Of a stretch of 64,000 bases of DNA, positions 53,501-59,984 are shown in pieces (the stretch's first letter is position 1; the number at the start of each line of letters is the position of its first letter). Origin of the DNA: Coriobacteriaceae bacterium (GTDB lineage Bacteria > Actinomycetota > Coriobacteriia > Coriobacteriales > Eggerthellaceae). The stretch spans positions 1-64,000 of the forward strand of contig SUUE01000003.1 of assembly GCA_015062685.1 (NCBI GenBank), written 5' to 3'. Below the pieces are notes generated by a model. It searched no databases, was not told the DNA's origin, and saw only the letters and a program-made list of their open reading frames with translations. A program made the translations under genes and the position numbers.

Positions 53501-55242
53501 CGCTCGCTGCGATAGTGATGTTTATCGACCGCTGCGCGAATAGCCCGGAGGATGTCCTCGGGGAGAACGCGCAGGTAAGACTAGGAATCATGAAGGTGAG
53601 CTGGGACAATGGGGACGCGACGATCGTCAACGCAGAGCACATCGCCCAGGACATGGGCAAAATCGACTCCACCGTGTATGAGCTGGTGCTCTACCCGTTC
53701 TTCCCCGAATACTTCCCGCGCTGGACCTTCATGCTCCGTGGGGCCAAGGCCGCCTACTACTTTCTCATTAAGATCGGGGACCTGGGCATCACCGTAGATC
53801 GCACCAGTGGCATCGACCCCGCCGTGAGGCTGGTGCCGTGTCCTGCGCAGAATTACTACCTCACCTCGTATCCAGACGACCCCGCACAACTCACGTTGGC
53901 TCCCGATAAACGCGATTACTCCAAATGGACGCTGCACAAAGCATGGTTCAAGAAGAGGGACAATTCGAGCGATGTACTCCTGCTGAACGTCGCGCCGATA
54001 GGGCCTACTGGCTTCAATGTGGTGAATTTCGCGGTAAACCGCGACGGAACCTTCATCTTCTGGCCACAGTCGCGCGGTGCCGACGAGGACCGCGTATGGG
54101 ACGCCAGCTGCCAAGAGGACGTGAAGACGCGGCCGGCCGTCTACCAGATCATGGCGTGCCGCATCAGGGGGGACCGTTTCTCCGACCCCTTCGTCGTGGC
54201 AGACCTGCCGCACGACGCCGATACGCTGGTTACGCTCGACACGAACCAAGACGCTATCTTGGAAGCGCTTATCACCGAGCACGTCGATACCGGCGAGCGG
54301 GATAAAGACGGCAAGATAGTCTATTGCGCATCCGATATCTGGTACACGTCCGTGCCGGCAGTGAGATGCGCCACGGCAACCGCCTGTGAAGCGGAAAACG
54401 AATTCGTCATGCCCGGATCCGCAATCAAATTCCACGTGGCAGTGCGCAACGACGGCAACGTGTTCCTCGCGGGCTGCACTCTGACGCTCTGCGTGCTCAA
54501 CGAGGCGACCGACTCGTTCGAGCGGGTTCAGGGCGCTACCGCGAAAGTGTCGTTCAGCAAGGAGACGATCCGCGAATCGCACTACAATCGAAGCGACGGG
54601 AAAGGCGGACTCTTAGGCCTCGAAGACGACTACGCGCTGGCGCCCGGCAAGACGAGCGTGTACGGGGTGAGTGTCACCATACCCACAAGCTGGGAATCGG
54701 GACCGAAGAAGGTGCTGTTCGTGGCAAGCGACGCCGTGCAAGCGTCGAACAGCTCCGTGCGCCCCCAAGGCACGGAGTTGCACGGGCAAGCCGATGGCGA
54801 CGATGCGCAAAGCACCGAGCCCGAGGCGATCGAATTTCATGTCGAGCCCGGTGACTACAACATAGTGCAGGTGCGCACTGCAACAGAGAGCGTGCAAGAC
54901 CCGAACCAGCGCCATATGGACACGTTGCACGTGGCTGCTTCCGGTGCGAGTGGATCTTTCGATTCCTCGCCCCTGCTTCCTCCCGACAGCTCCGACGGCG
55001 CCGACGGGTCTGGCGGTTCCGGCGGCTCCGACAACCGCGCGATGGCTCCTTCGCCAAAGGGGTCCCTGTCCTCGGCGGGCGACGCCCTCTCGCTGGGTCC
55101 GCTCGCACTTGCATTGGCGGCAGCAGGCGCCGCAGCTGCGGTCTACGAACGCCGCCGCGCCCTGAACGAAAGCAATGGGGCTGGCGCGACTTCAAGGAGC
55201 GGCACGCCATCTGAACAGGGGCGGGACGGGGACGCCGAATAA
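50512..55242 (+). CDS. Large Tat-exported, membrane-anchored surface protein
   Basis: 1576 residues, function not recognised. The N-terminus is a twin-arginine signal: SRRTFIQ at residues 17-23, hydrophobic core, likely cleavage after AYA (residue 48). It is therefore probably exported folded. Residues about 60-160 look like a beta-sandwich with a Gly-Lys-Asn turn (carboxypeptidase-regulatory/Ig-like). About 480-650 is a beta-rich region with hydrophobic alternation (TITPSLSVGVGI-type strands). A CARDB-like segment lies near 1300-1400 (GSAIKFHVAVRNDGNVFLAGC). A Gly/Ser-rich linker, AGDALS, a hydrophobic helix (about 1525-1545) and a basic then hydrophilic tail end the protein. ATG 50512 has AAGGGGG upstream; an ATG at 50539 would also keep the Tat motif. 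It appears monocistronic. Confidence 0.85.
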   Translation: MREETFASHMELSGGISRRTFIQAASGSLVALPTLAGGLVLAPRPAYADEANSQAPAIQGSEYVVIDVVYPYEVGFMVVDVTKGKVNDAGMVSYPPVEGAKVTVTSRFNGNTVTGKNPTDKDGVVNIDIRQLAVVEKGEGADNRDLYYFNGSITVEKDGWRRFQTAKVAIEGGTGLQVPAHPIDASDKPYPLLVSFDDWDALYSKNEFLITPANTDDHTVNVSILGLSNDKPATIELWVDGEKSPRQSAQATFQTKEEQHLATASFTQPFLKKGDPAALPIGVKCKIAAKQGDETYLWPLAFTTSEGVVDEPSDKEGQKLSPFNSTSGSQTVGAQSTALTTQATTGLDVKWPSNIPLVGGGGLNFWTPELPIGIYVNPYGMVQITLKSPSWGYLNDGGASDKNGWGKYPLLSVEKQWDKKVKTLKTMADKTANLVSKPGAVQQIDLFKSFSATVNFQLMTLAKWDSGKGNFQGEAAGQIVAAMNFTITENFFAGPIPVLITFALDANLIFGLAAAGTASKKNTNEKLLDAVLDLSRWQWDYTNTGFTMTFNITPSLSVGVGIRGVASISVKGSITLTLFFGVPMGTQPKSLPSPHFAAGWSAQISLVIEIFLFTHSFSLYNKPFSNFYDNWNGAGPGALKSQAEEEAVSALANASIGELLGQMTPITDEMLKKTSEAKLSTQGLTTQSTSDQDEPALIDWDEFCTRKTGQLNDETPIEFIVYDLAAATGSKSADRVVGPGRSGDLVAASSPDLQPDSSNGQADGLQTQAAVPGVSWLSAQSASSLPKPGVKALGTMGGIRPSSDLRIFEHVFANPRAKVAALGTDAKSAYEEGTWCFRIASVDIGGGDMRTRIVANCIYGEKQGASRIIEFDTKLEGAPHNDLYDYDFDLAVGREKVNGSLQTTVQLAIISGKRQGTAASVLENAACDLVVSALKLDASEFPGDKDVVTPKGGHSFSRVGNKLTGDETEKRHSILSIQIGLSDPEGPHSGQVNEPGALAAIVMFIDRCANSPEDVLGENAQVRLGIMKVSWDNGDATIVNAEHIAQDMGKIDSTVYELVLYPFFPEYFPRWTFMLRGAKAAYYFLIKIGDLGITVDRTSGIDPAVRLVPCPAQNYYLTSYPDDPAQLTLAPDKRDYSKWTLHKAWFKKRDNSSDVLLLNVAPIGPTGFNVVNFAVNRDGTFIFWPQSRGADEDRVWDASCQEDVKTRPAVYQIMACRIRGDRFSDPFVVADLPHDADTLVTLDTNQDAILEALITEHVDTGERDKDGKIVYCASDIWYTSVPAVRCATATACEAENEFVMPGSAIKFHVAVRNDGNVFLAGCTLTLCVLNEATDSFERVQGATAKVSFSKETIRESHYNRSDGKGGLLGLEDDYALAPGKTSVYGVSVTIPTSWESGPKKVLFVASDAVQASNSSVRPQGTELHGQADGDDAQSTEPEAIEFHVEPGDYNIVQVRTATESVQDPNQRHMDTLHVAASGASGSFDSSPLLPPDSSDGADGSGGSGGSDNRAMAPSPKGSLSSAGDALSLGPLALALAAAGAAAAVYERRRALNESNGAGATSRSGTPSEQGRDGDAE

Positions 55243-55580
55243 GATCGGATTGAAACGCGGCGCCTGGTACCGATGTTCCATCCGTCAGCCTTCCGATGAC
55301 TCGTTGAAGACGAGCGTCTTGCCGATTTCTGCGATGCTGCGCTTCGTCAGCTTCACGACGCACACGCTTCGCCTTCTCTTCTCTAGCGGCGGAAGTCTTC
55401 TTGCTGTGACGGATTCCATAGCCCGGCAACTTCCCGTTCGCTGCTAGAGTAGAATGGTGCATTGGAGCCGGTTCGGGGGATTCCGCTGGAAACCTGAGGA
55501 TCTGCACGAGGCTCCGCTCGTCTTTCCGGTACACCCTGCCGCGCCCAAAATGCGGAATAGGGAAAAGGGGGAGCGTAAAG
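55243..55580. other. Intergenic region after the Tat protein gene
   Basis: 338 nt. TAGAAT at 55450-55455 is a possible -10 for the next gene, leaving a leader of about 120 nt. The minus strand has a 44-codon open frame (55285-55419, Lys/Arg-rich) of doubtful reality. No terminator hairpin with a T-run was found. Confidence 0.35.
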
Positions 55581-56261
55581 ATGGCTATTCTCGGTTCATC
55601 TTCCGGTTGGAAGGAACTCGCTCAAATCGTTTGCCGACCGTCTAAGCGGGATAGGTCCATCCTCTTTGCCCCGAAGACCCGGGCGTTTTGGCGCAACAAC
55701 ATCATGTGCTTTTGCGTCAACAACGTATTGGGTCACTGCCTCGAAAGCCTCTACTGCAAGATCATGGACAAGTGCTTCGGGATCATCGACGACGACTACG
55801 CGGTGAAGTTCGACCCTTGGTACCATCCCTACTGGGTGTACGGGATTGGCGGCGCAGCGATGACGTTCATCTTCGAGCCCATCAAGGAGGAAATCCTCAA
55901 GAGGCACAAGTCGTTTCCAGGCGCCGTGCTCGAGAGCTACGTGGTTGCCGTGCTCGCCGCCATGGGGATGGAGCTAGGTTTTGGCCTTCTGGTGAACCAG
56001 CCCGACGAAGACGGCAACTACCCCTACTGGGACAACTCCGAATTGCCGCTCAACGTCGGCAAGCAGGCCTGGCTGATCAACGATCTGGTCATCGGGGCGG
56101 TCGCAATGGTTTACGTATGGATAGCCTATCCTCTCTTTTGCAAGGGAATGAGCAAGCTCACCGAACGCGAGGCGAACACGGCGTTCGCAATTACGGTCGG
56201 CGCGTTTGCAGCGGCATGCGTCTCCTCGTATAGAAAGCTCATCAAGGACGGCCATTTGTAA
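55581..56261 (+). CDS. Four-helix membrane protein, CmpB-like (type IV ABC-permease-like family)
   Basis: 226 residues with about four hydrophobic segments (near YWVYGIGGAAMTFIFEPI, YVVAVLAAMGMELGFGLLV, LINDLVIGAVAMVYVWIAY, TAFAITVGAFAAACV). The pattern Glu in a helix (NNVLGHCLESLY), then YPYWDNSELPLNVGKQ before a further helix, resembles PF06541-type membrane proteins (GxxLE ... WDYS ... PLN ... G), often called putative ABC-transporter type IV; no ATPase gene is nearby. Function is unknown. ATG 55581 is set by GGGGGAG eight bases upstream. Followed by a bidirectional terminator at 56295. Confidence 0.7.
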   Translation: MAILGSSSGWKELAQIVCRPSKRDRSILFAPKTRAFWRNNIMCFCVNNVLGHCLESLYCKIMDKCFGIIDDDYAVKFDPWYHPYWVYGIGGAAMTFIFEPIKEEILKRHKSFPGAVLESYVVAVLAAMGMELGFGLLVNQPDEDGNYPYWDNSELPLNVGKQAWLINDLVIGAVAMVYVWIAYPLFCKGMSKLTEREANTAFAITVGAFAAACVSSYRKLIKDGHL

Positions 56262-56294
56262 GATTCGATCCCCGCATGCTCTCCTGGAAATAAC

Positions 56295-56315
56295 AAAAGG
56301 CCTGAACGGCCTTTT
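56295..56315. terminator. Bidirectional rho-independent terminator
   Basis: AAAAGGCC-TGAAC-GGCCTTTT. It can end the membrane-protein transcript on the plus strand and the tRNA-Ala transcript on the minus strand, nine bases beyond the tRNA 3' end. Confidence 0.85.
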
Positions 56316-56323
56316 GAAGAATG

Positions 56324-56399
56324 TGGTGGAGCATAGGGGGATCGAACCCCTGACCTCAGGCTTGCAAAGCCCGCGCTCTCCCAGCTGAGCTAATGCCCC
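56324..56399 (-). tRNA. tRNA-Ala (TGC)
   Basis: 76 nt on the minus strand including encoded CCA. Begins GGGGCAT, D-arm GCTCAGCTGGGAGAGC, anticodon loop TTTGCAA (anticodon TGC, reads GCN), T-loop TTCGATC, 3' end ATGCTCCACCA. Lies downstream of tRNA-Ile, with a hairpin between them. Confidence 0.96.
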
Positions 56400-56460
56400 A
56401 TGTGGCGCCCTTGCGTTGTGCGCTCGGGCGCAGGCTGCGCTTCTTGCCTCCCAGATAGTA

Positions 56461-56504
56461 ATAAACGCTCCACCGGCAAACTCGGCTCACGGTGGAGCGT
56501 TTAT
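56461..56504 (-). terminator. Hairpin between tRNA-Ile and tRNA-Ala
   Basis: Perfect 14-bp inverted repeat ATAAACGCTCCACC / GGTGGAGCGTTTAT around a 16-nt loop, 8 nt past the tRNA-Ile 3' end on the minus strand. The T-rich arm end suggests a terminator or attenuator; it could instead be a processing site if tRNA-Ala is made by read-through. Confidence 0.6.
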
Positions 56505-56511
56505 CGCAAAA

Positions 56512-56588
<77 letters not shown>

Positions 56589-56607
56589 CTGCAAAAAGTG
56601 CCTGAAT

Positions 56608-56636
56608 AATATATACCCCACAGGGCAACGGGTCAA
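56608..56636 (-). promoter_or_regulatory. Promoter of tRNA-Ile
   Basis: Minus strand: TTGACC (56636-56631), 17-nt spacer, TATATT (56613-56608), in an A+T-rich patch 20 nt before the mature tRNA. This is the best -35/-10 pair in the window. Confidence 0.8.
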
Positions 56637-56715
56637 GAACGGATTTGTGGCGATTTCGCGCAGGAGCGAATAGTTGTACGTTAGTGGCGGTCAGAGGGGA
56701 GATTTTGCTTTCGCC

Positions 56716-56727
56716 TGTGCGACAATT
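56716..56727 (+). promoter_or_regulatory. Candidate extended -10 of the SurA-N-like gene
   Basis: TGTGCGACAATT includes TGC-GACAAT, an extended -10, 32 nt before the ATG. The same 12-mer precedes the paralogous parvulin lipoprotein gene. Confidence 0.5.
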
Positions 56728-56758
56728 GGTCGAACACAACATGATGAGGAGACCGTGC

Positions 56759-57403
56759 ATGACCGATCAAGCGAAGATGAAAGCCCTGTCTGTCGTTGGC
56801 GCCGTGTGCGCGGTGCTGTGCATCGCCGGCGCGGTGTTCTTTCCGCTGGGCCAAGCCCAGGATGGCGGGAACGCTGTTGCCGCCACGGTGAACGGGGTTG
56901 CTGTCTATGAGAACGACGTGACGAACTCCATCGAGCAGCAGCGCAAGGGAATGGGCCTCGAGGACGAGGGCGAGTGGAAGCGCTACCTTCAGGAGAGCGG
57001 CCTTACCCCCGCGGACGTGCGCAAGCAAACCATCGACAGCATAATAGTGCCCGAGCTTATCGGGCAGGGGGCCGCCGAGCTCGGGGTGACCGTCGACGAG
57101 GCCAAGGTGGACGAATACATTGCGCTCGTGAAAGATAGCGCCGAGAACGACGATGAGTGGCGAAGGGCCCTCAAGGAGGCGGGATTCACGGAAGAGTCGT
57201 TCCGCAAGGCCGTGAGGGACATGTTCCTGGAGCAGGCGGTGCGCGAAAGCTTCCTCCCGAGCGAAGCGTCGGATAGCGGAAGCTCGCAGGATGGGGCGGC
57301 TGCGAACGATGGCTTCAGCATATGGGTGAACGACCTGATGGCGAGGGCGGATATCGTGGTCAACGACATGCCCGCCAACGTGCCTTACAACGTTAGCATG
57401 TAA
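56759..57403 (+). CDS. SurA N-domain-like membrane-anchored protein without isomerase domain
   Basis: 214 residues. A hydrophobic signal/anchor at about 8-30 leads into a helical domain homologous to the N-terminal half of the parvulin lipoprotein at 37458-38723: both have VAATVNGV, then VT..I at a fixed distance, TPxDxR, AAELGV or APELGV, and W...L..A..TE..(F/Y)R. There is no parvulin domain and no convincing lipobox. It may be a chaperone-only form that holds exported proteins at the membrane; this is inference. I chose ATG 56759 because GAGGAG (56745-56750) lies eight bases upstream; the reading frame itself extends further 5'. Confidence 0.82.
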   Translation: MTDQAKMKALSVVGAVCAVLCIAGAVFFPLGQAQDGGNAVAATVNGVAVYENDVTNSIEQQRKGMGLEDEGEWKRYLQESGLTPADVRKQTIDSIIVPELIGQGAAELGVTVDEAKVDEYIALVKDSAENDDEWRRALKEAGFTEESFRKAVRDMFLEQAVRESFLPSEASDSGSSQDGAAANDGFSIWVNDLMARADIVVNDMPANVPYNVSM

Positions 57404-57421
57404 GCGGGCGCGCCGGGCAGC

Positions 57422-58789
57422 CTATTCCACGATGGGCTCGGGGATGCTCGGCACGGTCGAAACTTGCAGGTCGTCGCCTTCCAGGTAGCCCTCTTTCTCC
57501 CCTTCCGCAATGGCGCGGTTCAACGTGAAGGTGATCACTGTGCCCTTGTCGAGCTCGCTCGTCACGGCCATGCTCGATTCGGCGCCGTAATAACCGTGGA
57601 TGCGGTCGAGCACGTTCTTCACGGCGATTCCCAGACCCGTGTCCGATTCCTTGCTCATCATGTTGGCGATCGCTTCCTCGGACATGCCGATGCCGTCGTC
57701 GCTGACGCGCAGGACGATGTATTCCTCCTCGATGTGGCCGTCGATGGTTATCGTCAGCTTCCCCTCGGCGCGCATGGCATGCTTGACGCAGTTCTCCGCG
57801 AGGGGCTGGAGGAGGAACGAGGGCACGCTCATGTCGAGCATGTCGGGGTCGACGTCCACCACGAGCTCGAGGCGGTCTTCGCCGAAACGCGCAACCTCGA
57901 AACCTATGTAGCGCTCGACCTGCTTGAGCTCGCGTTCCAGGTGGATGAGGTCGTTTGCGTCCTCGAGCGTCGAGCGGTAGAACACGGCGAACTCGCGGAG
58001 CAGTTCACGGGCTTTCGTGGGATCGGTGCGGATGAGGGACGCGATCGTGTTGATCGTGTTGAACAGGAAGTGGGGGTTGATCTGGGCTTGCAGCGCCTTG
58101 AGCTCCATGCTCGTGGTGAGCTTGATCTGGTTTTCCAGCTCATGGGCGGCCATCTGGGTGGAGAGCAGCTCCGCGAAGCCGTATGCGAGCGACTGCTGCG
58201 TCTGGCTGAGCTGCGATGACCGGCGGTAGTAGAACTTGAGCGTGCCCGCGATGTTGCTCCCGATGAAGAGCGGCTGGATGATGGCGGCGCTGATTCGCGC
58301 GGACGATGCGGGAAGGCCGATGTCGAGCGTGTTGTGGAGGACGCGCGGCATGCCGTCCTCGAGCGTGCCGTGCGTCGCAGTGGTGCGGATGGCCCTGCCT
58401 GGCTGGTTGTTGCGGGCGTTGTAGCCGGCGTACCCCAAGATGACCTTGCGGTCGGTAATCGCGATGGCCATTGCCGGGGTGGCGGGGAGCAGCAGCTCGC
58501 AGATGGTCTGCGCGGCCTCGGGGGTCAGGCCCTCGCGCATGGCGTCGGAGGTCTTGCTCGCGATCTTGAGAAGCTCGTCGGATTGACGCGCGGCGTGCGT
58601 GTCGGGGTCGAGAAACAGCCAGATGACGCCAACGATGGCCAGCGTGAACACGAGGCCCAGGAAGAACTGAAGGGGAGCGGCCTCGGTGCGGCTCTCCACG
58701 ATGTATATGATGCCGATGCCCGCGGTCATCGCCATGATGACCAGCATGACCTCGAGGATGAAACGGCGGCGCAGGCTTGTGAGATTCAC
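57422..58789 (-). CDS. LytS-type sensor histidine kinase, orphan
   Basis: 455 residues: two N-terminal helices (about 10-30 and 40-60), a GAF-like sensor (about 65-215) and a His_kinase domain (PF06580 type) with the phospho-acceptor H240 in LQAQINPHFLFNTIN. The ATPase domain has N333 in LLQPLAENCVKHAM, DDGIGM and GLGIAVKNV. LytS/YehU-type kinases normally pair with LytTR response regulators, but none is adjacent, so the partner must be elsewhere. GTG start with AAAGGGGAA upstream. The C-terminal ~25 residues are acidic and not part of the catalytic domain. Signal unknown. Confidence 0.92.
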   Translation of the reverse strand: MNLTSLRRRFILEVMLVIMAMTAGIGIIYIVESRTEAAPLQFFLGLVFTLAIVGVIWLFLDPDTHAARQSDELLKIASKTSDAMREGLTPEAAQTICELLLPATPAMAIAITDRKVILGYAGYNARNNQPGRAIRTTATHGTLEDGMPRVLHNTLDIGLPASSARISAAIIQPLFIGSNIAGTLKFYYRRSSQLSQTQQSLAYGFAELLSTQMAAHELENQIKLTTSMELKALQAQINPHFLFNTINTIASLIRTDPTKARELLREFAVFYRSTLEDANDLIHLERELKQVERYIGFEVARFGEDRLELVVDVDPDMLDMSVPSFLLQPLAENCVKHAMRAEGKLTITIDGHIEEEYIVLRVSDDGIGMSEEAIANMMSKESDTGLGIAVKNVLDRIHGYYGAESSMAVTSELDKGTVITFTLNRAIAEGEKEGYLEGDDLQVSTVPSIPEPIVE

Positions 58790-58891
58790 GGTTCCCCTTT
58801 CGCTCGGCGGGAATCCAAGACGTGCTGCGTTTCATTTTCCCAGACCTCCAGCGAGCGTGCTAGGGGCGAACGCGCGAAAGGGGCGGCGGGG

Positions 58892-59722
58892 TTAGCCGAG
58901 CAGGCCGAGCTCCTTCGCGGCGAGCAGGACGGCTGCGATCACGAGGAAGCAGGCGAAAACGAAGCGCAGGGCGCGCTCGGGGATCCTGCGCACGAGGTGC
59001 GCGCCGATGGCCGCCCCGGGGATCGTGCCACATGCCGTGGCTATGCCCATGGCGAAATCGATGTTGCCCAGCGCGCATTGCGCAACCGCCGCGGGCGTCG
59101 CGAGCACCATCACGGCTATGAGCGAGGTGCCAGAGGTCAGCTTCATGGGCAAGTTGGTGATGGAGACCAGGAGGGGCACCATGATGAACCCTCCCCCGAG
59201 CCCGACGTATCCCGATGCGAGGCCCGCAACGGCACCGATGAGCGTCGATTTCGCCAGCTGGGCGGGGGAGAGGTCGAGGCCCGGGGCCTCCTGGGAGGCG
59301 CCGGCCGGGGCGTTGGCTCGTTCCGTGCCCGGGGTGGCCATCCTCTCGCGCGGCGCTTCGAGCGCCTTGCGGAACATCGTGAAGCCCGAATAGCAGATGA
59401 CGAGCGCCGCGGCGGTCATCACGAGCCATCCGGGGGAGATCTGCGCGAGCCATACGCCGAGGGGCGAGGTGCAGGCGCCTCCGATGCCGAGGGCGAGCCC
59501 CAGCTTGGGTATGCACGTCTTTCCGCGGATATGTGCCACCGTGCCCGAGATGGATGTGGGGATGATCGTGAAGAGCGACGTGGCTGTCGCTCCCATGGGG
59601 GGCATGCCGAAGGCGAGGCGGAACGCGGGCACCATGATGAGGCCGCCCCCGATGCCGAGCGTTCCCGACAGTATGCCGATGACTATGCCGACGATTGCCG
59701 CCGCTGCAAGTGTTGCAAACAT
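58892..59722 (-). CDS. TSUP-family (TauE/SafE) membrane exporter
   Basis: 276 residues with about eight helices in two similar halves, each opening with a glycine-rich segment: GILSGTLGIGGGLIMVP (about 16-32) and GLASGYVGLGGGFIMVP in the second half. This is diagnostic of the TSUP/TauE family (sulfite, sulfoacetate or other small organosulfur anions). A charged loop of about 40 residues separates the halves. Minus-strand TACAAT lies only 6 nt before the ATG and no ribosome site is visible, suggesting a leaderless mRNA. Divergently arranged with the trkH cluster. Substrate not determinable. Confidence 0.9.
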   Translation of the reverse strand: MFATLAAAAIVGIVIGILSGTLGIGGGLIMVPAFRLAFGMPPMGATATSLFTIIPTSISGTVAHIRGKTCIPKLGLALGIGGACTSPLGVWLAQISPGWLVMTAAALVICYSGFTMFRKALEAPRERMATPGTERANAPAGASQEAPGLDLSPAQLAKSTLIGAVAGLASGYVGLGGGFIMVPLLVSITNLPMKLTSGTSLIAVMVLATPAAVAQCALGNIDFAMGIATACGTIPGAAIGAHLVRRIPERALRFVFACFLVIAAVLLAAKELGLLG

Positions 59723-59728
59723 GAGCGC

Positions 59729-59734
59729 ATTGTA
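59729..59734 (-). promoter_or_regulatory. -10 box of the TSUP gene (leaderless)
   Basis: Minus-strand TACAAT ends 6 nt before the ATG at 59722, so transcription is predicted to start at the A of the ATG. No -35 match. Confidence 0.5.
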
Positions 59735-59809
59735 CGCCGTTTGGCCGCCGAGAGGGGCGGCGCTGCCCGTTCATTCGGTAGACCCGTTTCCCTTTCGCGG
59801 GCAGTCTTG

Positions 59810-59815
59810 TAAAAT
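59810..59815 (+). promoter_or_regulatory. -10 box of the small-peptide/trkH operon (leaderless)
   Basis: TAAAAT ends 7 nt before the ATG at 59823; a weak -35 TTTCCC lies 17 nt upstream (59787-59792). No Shine-Dalgarno sequence fits between box and ATG. Confidence 0.5.
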
Positions 59816-59822
59816 AGCGCGC

Positions 59823-59981
59823 ATGAGCAGCGAAGAAAAAAAGAGCGACCTGGCAAGCACTGTTCTCAGCGCGGCTTCGGGTTACGCTGTGATCGTGCTG
59901 AGCATCGTATGCTTTGTCGTGGCACTGATCGTCATCGCGGCAATCGTGCGCATTGTCGTCGGCGCGAGTACGGGCGTCTAG
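59823..59981 (+). CDS. 52-residue single-helix membrane peptide upstream of trkH
   Basis: Short gene with a charged N-terminus (MSSEEKKSDL) and one long hydrophobic segment of about 30 residues (GYAVIVLSIVCFVVALIVIAAIVRIVVG). It ends three bases before the trkH ATG, so translation is probably coupled, and it starts at a predicted leaderless promoter. The arrangement recalls small accessory subunits of K+ transport systems such as KdpF, but no sequence similarity is claimed. Function unknown; a TrkH partner is inference. Too short for default gene callers but supported by promoter, spacing and composition. Confidence 0.72.
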   Translation: MSSEEKKSDLASTVLSAASGYAVIVLSIVCFVVALIVIAAIVRIVVGASTGV

Positions 59982-59984
59982 ACC

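Noticed and set aside
55285-55419. 44-codon Lys/Arg-rich minus-strand frame in the gap after the Tat protein gene
   Set aside because: Only a weak GGGAAG upstream and no recognisable product. It may be a gene remnant but cannot be supported.
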